Assembly (NCBI GenBank): GCA_017652965.1
Contig: JAGBZZ010000001.1
Location: forward strand, 1-9,024
Reading direction: 5' to 3'
Source: Clostridia bacterium
GTDB lineage: Bacteria; Bacillota_A; Clostridia; Oscillospirales; CAG-272
Length of the DNA: 9,024 nucleotides
Below, piece by piece: positions 5,964-9,024 of the stretch. The notes beneath the pieces were generated by a model. It saw only the letters and a program-made list of their open reading frames with translations. It was not told where the DNA came from and made no database searches. A program made the translations under genes and the position numbers. Within the stretch, counting starts at the first letter, position 1. Every line of letters starts with the position of its first letter.

Positions 5964-8212
5964 GATGATGATCCTTTACTGTTTTTTAACCAGTCCGGCA
6001 ACGGATTTTCCGGGTACGGGGGCACCTCCGGCGGCGGAGTGTAGCCTCCCCCGTTCATCTGTGGGGCAGGTCTTGCGGTGGCGGGGCGATCCGGAAATTC
6101 AAAGACGGCACGCCCCTCCGAAAGCTTCAGATAGGCGTCAAAGCTTCGTCCGCTTTTCGGGGAGACAAAGCCCTCGATAAGCCCTGTGCGTCCCTCGGCG
6201 AGAAGAAGCTTGGCCATAGACAGGGAAAGCGTGCGGCCGCAGATGACCTCGCGCAGGGAAAAGCGGCAGCCCTTTTCACGGTAATTGGCACAGCCGTAGC
6301 CAAAGCTTGTGCGCTTCACCGTGCCGCCGCACAGGGGGCAGGGGCCCACCTCGTCCCCGAAAAGCCCCGTGTCGGTATCCTTTTCGGGGGGAAGCTCCTT
6401 CTTACGGAAGACCTCGCTGATCTCGGCCTCGGCAAGCCTTACACTGTCGGCCACCGTGATCTCACTGTGGAAGACCCGCTTCAGGGCACGCCCCATCTCG
6501 CTTGTCTTGTATTTATCCATGCTGATGCCAAGGCGTAAAAGCGCCTCAATGAGATATTCGCCGTCCGGCAGGATGGTGTATACGTCCTTCTTCAGCTGGA
6601 TGTAGCCGCTCTTTTTGGCGTTGTCAATGATCCCCGTACGGGTCGCCTCGGTGCCAAGCTCCAGCCCCTCAAAGATCGCACGGTAATCCTCACTGTCGTC
6701 CCCCTCCTCGCCCGCGTTTTCCTGGGCGGCGGCCTTCTCCTCCTTGAAGGGGTTTTTCAAATAGTTATTCAGGGTCTCAATGGTATAGTGCTTCGGCGGG
6801 GTGGTCTCCTTTTCCACGGGGGCAAAGGCGATCTCCACGCGGTCTCCCTTTTTAAGCGGGGGCAAAAGCTTGTCCTTAAGGCCGGTGTCGTCATATTTCG
6901 TCCACCCGCGCTCCAGGACGGCCGTGCCCTTCAGGGTGAATTTTTCAAGATCCCCCACCGAGATCTCAAGCTCGGTCTTTTCCACCTGGCAATCCTCAGC
7001 ACAGAAGACGGCCACAAAACGGCGGAAAACGGTGGAATACACCTGCATCTCACGGTCGGAAAGCTTGCTTTTATCGGGGATCTTGTAGGTCGGCGTAAGG
7101 GCGGAATGTGACTCGATCTTGGAGTCGTCAAAGACCTGCTTGGTATCCTTGAAGCGGACAGGGTAGCCGAGCGCCGAAACGCCCGAAAGGATCTTCTTCA
7201 CCTTATCCTTTTCGGCCGTCGCCATATATTCCGAGTTGGTACGCGGATAGGTGAGATACCCCTCCTCGTAGAGCTTCTGGATGATGGCAAGGCTGTCTGT
7301 CATCGACATCTTGAACTTCTTGCCAAGGACGTTTTGCAGGGTGGAAAGCGAATAAAGCTTCCCGGGGGGCAGGGTGGTCTTTTTGCTCTTTTGTGCGGTC
7401 ACGGTCGCCCCCGCCGCGTTCAGCGCCTCACAGTAGGCGGCGGCCTCGGCGGCCTCGGTCGCCTTGAATTTCTTCTTGGAGGTCAGCTCCACCGTCTCGC
7501 CGTTCGTTTCGGCGCGGCTTACGGGCGAGAGGTACTTCTCAGGGACGAAATTGCGGATGGCAAGGTCACGGTCGTAGATCGCCTTAACGATGGGGATGAT
7601 GACCCGCCCGACCCGTAAAAGCTTGCCTGTCTTCAGGGTGGCATAACGCGTCAGATTCACGCCGTACAGCCAGTCGATGTAGGTGCGGGCGTATCCCTCG
7701 GCGGCGAGATTGTCGTACGCCTCCTCCTCCTTCATATCGGCCAGTGCCTTGGCAATGGTTTCGGGCGTCTGGTCGGGGAGCCAGAGACGTGTCTGTTTTT
7801 TCTTGGAATGTAAAGCATTGTTTACGCAGGTGCGGACAATGATCTCTCCCTCGCGGTCGGCGTCCCCCGCATTGATGATCAGGTCAACGTCCGCACGGTT
7901 GCAAAGCGCCTCTATCGTGCGGTACTGCTTCTCAATGCCCGCATCCGGCCGCTTGTCCGCCCCGCGGCGCAGCTCATAGCGGAAGGTCTTCGGAAAGCAG
8001 GGGAGGTTATCCATCGTCCAGCGGGGCTTCTCACCGCCTGCCGGCACTTGCGAGTAGGCCTCTACGTCGGCAAGCGAAAAAAGATGGCCAAACGCCCAGC
8101 TGATCAGATATTCGCCGCATTCCAGATATCCGTCACGCTTTACAGAGCTTTGCCCGATGCCCGCCACGATGTTTCTCGCCAGCGAGGGCTTTTCTGCGAT
8201 GATCAGCTTCAT
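5960..8212 (-). CDS. topB: type IA DNA topoisomerase, topoisomerase III-like, divergent
   Basis: The enzyme passes DNA strands through a transient single-strand break to relax or decatenate DNA. The 750-residue protein starts with the Toprim domain: MKLIIAEKPS with Glu7 (1-10) and DADREGE (117-123), whose acidic residues bind Mg2+. The central topoisomerase domain follows, with the catalytic tyrosine expected at Tyr322 in TYPRTNS (321-327), Arg324 beside it, HSALTPT (369-375) and LGTEATRTGIIDNAKKSGYI (519-538). Near the C-terminus, Cys625, Cys628, Cys641 and Cys649 form a zinc-finger-like module. A Toprim_Crpt-like repeat (about 658-698) comes next, then a Pro/Gly-rich tail. Two motifs differ from the usual form: VGRVIIPIV (201-209) instead of VGRVQTPTL, and Asn326 where most family members have Asp. 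The start ATG has GGGGGAG 6 bases upstream and an extended -10 promoter. It leads an operon with the DUF2156 gene. Assignment to topoisomerase III rather than TopA rests on overall layout and the YPRT form. Confidence 0.94.
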   Translation of the reverse strand: MKLIIAEKPSLARNIVAGIGQSSVKRDGYLECGEYLISWAFGHLFSLADVEAYSQVPAGGEKPRWTMDNLPCFPKTFRYELRRGADKRPDAGIEKQYRTIEALCNRADVDLIINAGDADREGEIIVRTCVNNALHSKKKQTRLWLPDQTPETIAKALADMKEEEAYDNLAAEGYARTYIDWLYGVNLTRYATLKTGKLLRVGRVIIPIVKAIYDRDLAIRNFVPEKYLSPVSRAETNGETVELTSKKKFKATEAAEAAAYCEALNAAGATVTAQKSKKTTLPPGKLYSLSTLQNVLGKKFKMSMTDSLAIIQKLYEEGYLTYPRTNSEYMATAEKDKVKKILSGVSALGYPVRFKDTKQVFDDSKIESHSALTPTYKIPDKSKLSDREMQVYSTVFRRFVAVFCAEDCQVEKTELEISVGDLEKFTLKGTAVLERGWTKYDDTGLKDKLLPPLKKGDRVEIAFAPVEKETTPPKHYTIETLNNYLKNPFKEEKAAAQENAGEEGDDSEDYRAIFEGLELGTEATRTGIIDNAKKSGYIQLKKDVYTILPDGEYLIEALLRLGISMDKYKTSEMGRALKRVFHSEITVADSVRLAEAEISEVFRKKELPPEKDTDTGLFGDEVGPCPLCGGTVKRTSFGYGCANYREKGCRFSLREVICGRTLSLSMAKLLLAEGRTGLIEGFVSPKSGRSFDAYLKLSEGRAVFEFPDRPATARPAPQMNGGGYTPPPEVPPYPENPLPDWLKNSKGSSS

Positions 8213-8244
8213 GGCCGTCTCCCCCTTTCTAATGGTTCCCGATT

Positions 8245-8253
8245 ATTATAGCA
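8245..8253 (-). promoter_or_regulatory. extended -10 promoter of the topB operon
   Basis: On the minus strand TGC is followed directly by a perfect TATAAT (8245-8250), an extended -10 element. The sequence 17 bases upstream (GTGATT) is a poor -35 box, which extended -10 promoters tolerate. The leader would be about 25 bases long. The element lies between the terminator of the preceding gene and the topB ribosome binding site. Confidence 0.65.
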
Positions 8254-8285
8254 CGTTTTTCGTACCAAATCACGGGGAATACAGG

Positions 8286-8316
8286 AAAAACGGCCTGTCT
8301 GTTACAGGCCGTTTTT
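8286..8316 (-). terminator. rho-independent terminator of the GH109-like gene
   Basis: AAAAACGGCCTGT (8286-8298) and ACAGGCCGTTTTT (8304-8316) form a perfect 13-base-pair stem with a 5-base loop. Read on the minus strand, the stem starts 4 bases after the stop codon at 8321-8323 and ends in a T run. It separates this gene from the topB promoter downstream. Confidence 0.9.
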
Positions 8317-8320
8317 CACT

Positions 8321-9024
8321 TTATTCGTCGCTTTTTGCCGTATTCTCGGGAATCGGCCTTGTGAAGTCGTCACAGTCGCGGGGGGCACGGCGGATCCATT
8401 CGCCGTTCGTGAAATCGGGGAAGGCCACGGGCACACCGCCCATCGCCAGCGATTCGGCCGAGAGGGCGGTGATGGCCATCCAGGTGGCGGTGTCGTACAC
8501 GTCGATCGGGAGATCCTTGTCACCGCGGCGCAGGCAATCAAAAAAGGCAGAGAAGCAGAAGCCGTCCATCCCGCCGTGGCCGCCCTGCACGTTCTTTTCG
8601 TTCTCGGGCTGCCAAAGGGGCGACAGGTAGGCCTCAAAGTCCCGGGCGTTGCCAAAGTGCTTGGTGACGTGCTCCTGGTGGTTCATATCGGCATCGTCAA
8701 TGTACACCGAGTCGCTGTTCTCCTCAAACATCCCGCGCGTGCCCTGCACGGTAAAGCCGCGCGAGTAGAAGCGGGGGAGGCTCGTGTCCAGCGTGAGGGT
8801 CACGGTCTCCTGCCCGGCACATTTGATGACGGTGGTCACAATGTCGCCAAGGGCAAAGTCGCGGCCGCGCAGCTCCTCATCGTCGGCGCGGTGGCGCTCG
8901 ATGAAGTCCTCCATCCCAAAGGAGCCCGAGGACACGCTGACAAGCGAGAGCGGGCGGTTGCCGCGGTTAATGCCGATGATCTTGGCGATCGGGCCGAAGT
9001 CATGCGTCGGATAGTTGAGGGAGT
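8321..9024 (-). CDS. GH109-like (Gfo/Idh/MocA-fold) protein, C-terminal part only
   Basis: The visible 233 residues are the C-terminal part of a protein whose N-terminal NAD-binding Rossmann domain lies beyond the right edge. The frame stays open to 9024, so the GTG at 8933-8935 is an internal codon, not the start. Reading from the edge, YPTHDFGPIAKI followed by INRGNRPLSLVSVSSG, then HGGMDGFCFSAFF (visible residues about 149-161) and PIDVYDTATWMAITALS match GH109 as I know it. GH109 enzymes cleave alpha-N-acetylgalactosamine with NAD as an internal redox cofactor. The Tyr and His of YPTH agree with active-site residues I recall for that family. The protein ends with PDFTNGEWIRR and a short tail. 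It has its own terminator and no clear link to topB. Another Gfo/Idh/MocA oxidoreductase remains possible, and the substrate cannot be decided from this part. Any signal peptide would be outside the window. Confidence 0.82.
   Translation of the reverse strand, partial: SLNYPTHDFGPIAKIIGINRGNRPLSLVSVSSGSFGMEDFIERHRADDEELRGRDFALGDIVTTVIKCAGQETVTLTLDTSLPRFYSRGFTVQGTRGMFEENSDSVYIDDADMNHQEHVTKHFGNARDFEAYLSPLWQPENEKNVQGGHGGMDGFCFSAFFDCLRRGDKDLPIDVYDTATWMAITALSAESLAMGGVPVAFPDFTNGEWIRRAPRDCDDFTRPIPENTAKSDE

Overview
The window looks like chromosomal DNA of a GC-rich Clostridia-type Firmicute, plausibly a gut commensal. This rests on the protein families (a PfoR-like PTS EIIC, the long Firmicutes-type AsnB, DUF2156 and NAT_N/GNAT_C proteins, a Toprim_Crpt-type topoisomerase III), strong AGGAGG-like ribosome binding sites, compact rho-independent terminators, and an RNase P RNA that resembles class A rather than the Bacillus class B. 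I cannot name a genus. The genetic code looks standard.

Layout from left to right. The 3' part of the RNase P RNA gene (rnpB, + strand) enters from the left edge and ends at a strong terminator. An AT-richer gap of about 260 bases follows, with no gene I can support. A monocistronic + strand gene for a PfoR-like EIIC membrane protein comes next, with a near-consensus promoter whose spacer holds a palindrome. A bidirectional terminator separates it from the convergent gene asnB (glutamine-dependent asparagine synthetase, - strand). asnB is divergent from a + strand gene for an uncharacterised NAT_N/GNAT_C-type acyltransferase, whose leader carries a 20-base palindrome. A second bidirectional terminator separates that gene from a two-gene - strand operon: a divergent topoisomerase III (topB), followed by a DUF2156 protein that overlaps it by four bases (GTGA). 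At the right edge is the C-terminal part of a GH109-like Gfo/Idh/MocA-fold protein on the - strand, with its own terminator just upstream of the topB promoter.

The genes form short, separately terminated units rather than one pathway: RNA processing, a putative sugar-permease-like regulator or transporter, asparagine synthesis, DNA topology, and a probable glycosidase. I see no mobile element, CRISPR array, tRNA or phage gene. The points most worth a second look are the two palindromes placed like operators, the orphan EIIC, the altered active-site motifs of the topoisomerase, and the coupling of that topoisomerase to a DUF2156 protein. I do not see convincing evidence of a wholly new system.
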